NCBI GenBank assembly: GCA_039029935.1
Contig: JBCCFC010000681.1
Coordinates: 1 to 7,417 of the forward strand
DNA from: G039029935 sp039029935
GTDB lineage: Bacteria; Chloroflexota; Anaerolineae; Caldilineales; Caldilineaceae
Direction: 5' to 3'
DNA: 7,417 nt
The notes under the pieces are model-generated. The model made no database searches. It was not told where the DNA came from and saw only the letters and a program-made list of their open reading frames with translations. Position numbers and translations under genes: made by a program. Each line of letters opens with the position of its first letter. The stretch's first letter is position 1. Below, one piece after another: positions 5,863-7,417 of the stretch.

Positions 5863-7232
5863 CACAACAACTCAAGCTAGACCAGCGCAAGCTATCTCGC
5901 CCCCCGCTCGACCGAGAGAGAATGGCAAATCTTTGGACGATTATCATTGTCGGGGGGCCAATCCTCCTGCTGACATTTTATGTGATGTATGGCATCCGTC
6001 TCAAACGCGACTTTGCGGTTTGTCCACCAACCTGTGTGGGCTATGACTATGCATCCTTGCAAAGCCAGGACATTGATGATTATCAGGGGTTGGACCTCTC
6101 CGAGGCCAACTTGAGCTATACTGACCTCTCAAACATGAATTTCCAGCGCACCAACTTTTATTTTGCCAGCTTGCAAGAAGCAAACCTGTCAGGTGCAGAC
6201 TTGCGTAATGCCAACTTTGTCGGCACGTATTTGGCGCAGGCTAACCTCCAAGAGGCAGATTTGCGTGGGGCGAACATGAAGGGGACACGCATGTTGCAGG
6301 TCGATTTGCGGGGGGCGGACCTGCGTGGGGCAAGTTTGGCAGGAGCCGACCTTGGTGAGGCACGATTTTTGGGAAGCGTGATTGATGAGGACACAGACTT
6401 ATCATCCAAATGGGCACTCGTATGGTCCATTGCCAATGAGTCCGCTGTTGGTCGTCAACTGGTGCGCGCCAATTTAGGCCAAGCATACCTGCATGAAGCC
6501 AACCTGCGTGAGGCCAATTTGTCGCAGGCTAGTTTGAAGCGCACCATCCTTACGGGTGCGGATTTGACCGATGCTAATTTAGAGATGGCTGACCTTTCAC
6601 AGACAGTGTTGGATGAGCAAACCTTGATGCCGGCGAAATGGCGACTCGTGTGGGAAATACTCAACCAGCATACCAATGGGTTGCAACTGTCCAACCAAGA
6701 CTTTAGCAATGCACGGCTTAACCATATTTATTTGCGTGAAGCCAATGTTTCTGGCACGACCTTTGCCAACAGTTCAATGTTTGAGGCGGATCTACGTTTT
6801 GCCACGCTCGACAATGCCGACTTGCACAAAGCGAATCTCACGGAAGCAAGTCTTCGTCACGCCTCAGTACTTGGCGCAGACTTACGTGGGGCCAATTTTA
6901 CGGGGGCAGATTTAAGCCTGACCCAACTGCATGGGGCAATGATGGATGAGACAACGCAAATCTCCACCAAGTGGCGCACAGTCTGGCAATTAGTTAATCA
7001 CCACGAAGTCCCGAAACTGTTGCCTGTACGAAATTTCAGTTGGGCCAATTTGAGCGGCGCCGATCTGAGCGGGTTTGACCTGCAAGGTGTGGATTTCCGT
7101 CATGCAATTTTGACAGATGTGAACTTTACAGGCGCAGACTTAACCAACGCCATTCTGGTTGATGCCAATGTTGAAGGGGCAGATTTTACAGACGCACAGA
7201 TGGATGGCGTGAGAAGGGTGAAAACTAATTGA
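5859..7232 (+). CDS. Membrane-anchored pentapeptide-repeat protein
   Basis: A 457-residue protein. A basic N-terminus (K6, R10, K11, R14, R19, R21) precedes one membrane segment (about 25-46), then CPPTC (55-59). The rest is A(D/N)LXX pentapeptide repeats, which fold as a right-handed square beta-helix. Four blocks can be seen: about 78-173, 201-250, 277-361 and 391-448. Between them are three copies of a non-repeat segment, roughly DE.T....KW..VW.I.N, with KW at 184-185, 260-261 and 371-372. The charge pattern does not settle which side of the membrane the helix faces. Pentapeptide proteins serve as scaffolds or DNA mimics; nothing here shows which, and there is no enzyme domain. The start at 5859 lacks a good ribosome binding site; M22 (ATG at 5922) is an alternative that would remove most of the basic tail. 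An insertion sequence begins just after the stop. Confidence 0.9.
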   Translation: MTQQLKLDQRKLSRPPLDRERMANLWTIIIVGGPILLLTFYVMYGIRLKRDFAVCPPTCVGYDYASLQSQDIDDYQGLDLSEANLSYTDLSNMNFQRTNFYFASLQEANLSGADLRNANFVGTYLAQANLQEADLRGANMKGTRMLQVDLRGADLRGASLAGADLGEARFLGSVIDEDTDLSSKWALVWSIANESAVGRQLVRANLGQAYLHEANLREANLSQASLKRTILTGADLTDANLEMADLSQTVLDEQTLMPAKWRLVWEILNQHTNGLQLSNQDFSNARLNHIYLREANVSGTTFANSSMFEADLRFATLDNADLHKANLTEASLRHASVLGADLRGANFTGADLSLTQLHGAMMDETTQISTKWRTVWQLVNHHEVPKLLPVRNFSWANLSGADLSGFDLQGVDFRHAILTDVNFTGADLTNAILVDANVEGADFTDAQMDGVRRVKTN

Positions 7233-7240
7233 AATAAATT

Positions 7241-7269
7241 TAGACAAACATGGCTAAGTATGGTATAAT
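7241..7269 (+). promoter_or_regulatory. Sigma-70-type promoter of the IS transposase
   Basis: TAGACA (7241-7246, five of six to TTGACA), a 17-bp spacer and a perfect TATAAT (7264-7269), with TGG before the -10 as in extended -10 promoters. The expected RNA start, near 7276, is only about 4 bases from the ATG at 7280. Confidence 0.75.
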
Positions 7270-7279
7270 AACCCTCATT

Positions 7280-7417
7280 ATGAAGCTAAGTGAATATGCA
7301 AAACAAACAGGCATAAGCTATAAAACAGCATACAGATGGTTCAAATCGGGGAAGCTAGATGGCTACCAAGCAGAGACAGGGACAATCATTATTCGAGTCC
7401 AGAAAGATTCCCCGAAA
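7280..7417 (+). CDS. tnpA: IS607-family serine-recombinase transposase TnpA, N-terminal part
   Basis: The first 46 codons are present and the gene runs off the window. MKLSEYAKQTGISYKTAYRW followed by FKSGKLDGYQ and ETGTIII is the MerR-like helix-turn-helix that opens IS607 transposases. The catalytic serine-resolvase domain, normally next in a protein of about 200 residues, is outside the window, so integrity cannot be judged. No Shine-Dalgarno precedes the ATG, and with the promoter at 7241-7269 the message would be almost leaderless. The enzyme moves the element by serine recombination. A small MerR-type regulator is the main alternative, but the sequence is much closer to the IS607 type. 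Confidence 0.85.
   Translation, partial: MKLSEYAKQTGISYKTAYRWFKSGKLDGYQAETGTIIIRVQKDSPK

Larger units (their letters stand above)
7233..7417 (+). mobile_element. Left end of an IS607-type insertion sequence (cut by window edge)
   Basis: The transposase start at 7280 is of IS607 type, so the element's left end should lie between the pentapeptide stop (7232) and the promoter at 7241-7269. The exact boundary cannot be placed, because IS607 elements lack terminal inverted repeats and target duplications. ATGG occurs at 7250-7253 and again at 7260-7263, one helical turn apart, and may belong to transposase-binding repeats. Most members also carry a tnpB gene, expected to the right of the window. 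Confidence 0.75.

Overview
The window is bacterial. The best guess for its source is a filamentous or mesophilic member of the Chloroflexota, with moderate confidence. The main clue is the secreted leucine-rich repeat (LRR) protein: a plant-like N-cap, 23-residue LRRs, a fibronectin type III domain and a short C-terminal tail of the 'FLP' type, a build I associate with that phylum. The transmembrane pentapeptide-repeat protein with spaced 'KWR.VW' segments fits the same background. No rRNA, tRNA or CRISPR was seen.

Layout: positions 1-200 are very AT-rich and non-coding. From 201 to 4781 lies a tightly packed plus-strand cluster: a class I SAM-dependent methyltransferase (201-815), an amidase-signature hydrolase (838-2244), a secreted LRR/FN3 protein (2256-3746) and a DUF1028 (Ntn-hydrolase-like) gene whose reading frame is broken at a GGGCCCC heptamer (3823-4781). 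Directly after the DUF1028 stop, 4781-4820 repeats the last 40 bases of the methyltransferase gene, in frame and ending in its own stop. The amidase-LRR-DUF1028 block is therefore bracketed by two copies of the same gene end. Two abutting arrays of 8-bp repeats (4823-4912) separate this cluster from a convergent minus-strand YitT-like membrane protein (4918-5547). A 311-bp intergenic region with several small palindromes follows. Next comes a plus-strand, membrane-anchored pentapeptide-repeat protein (5859-7232). An IS607-type insertion sequence begins a few bases after its stop, with a clear promoter and the first 46 codons of the serine-recombinase transposase before the window ends.

How the genes may work together: the amidase and the DUF1028 protein both plausibly act on amide or peptide bonds, and they sit in one probable transcription unit with the methyltransferase. 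The secreted LRR protein between them acts outside the cytoplasm, so its link to its neighbours is unclear. The YitT-like and pentapeptide-repeat genes are divergent and share a regulatory region. The most unusual points are the duplicated methyltransferase end, the in-frame slippery heptamer in the DUF1028 gene and the octamer arrays. None of these is proven to be a new system.
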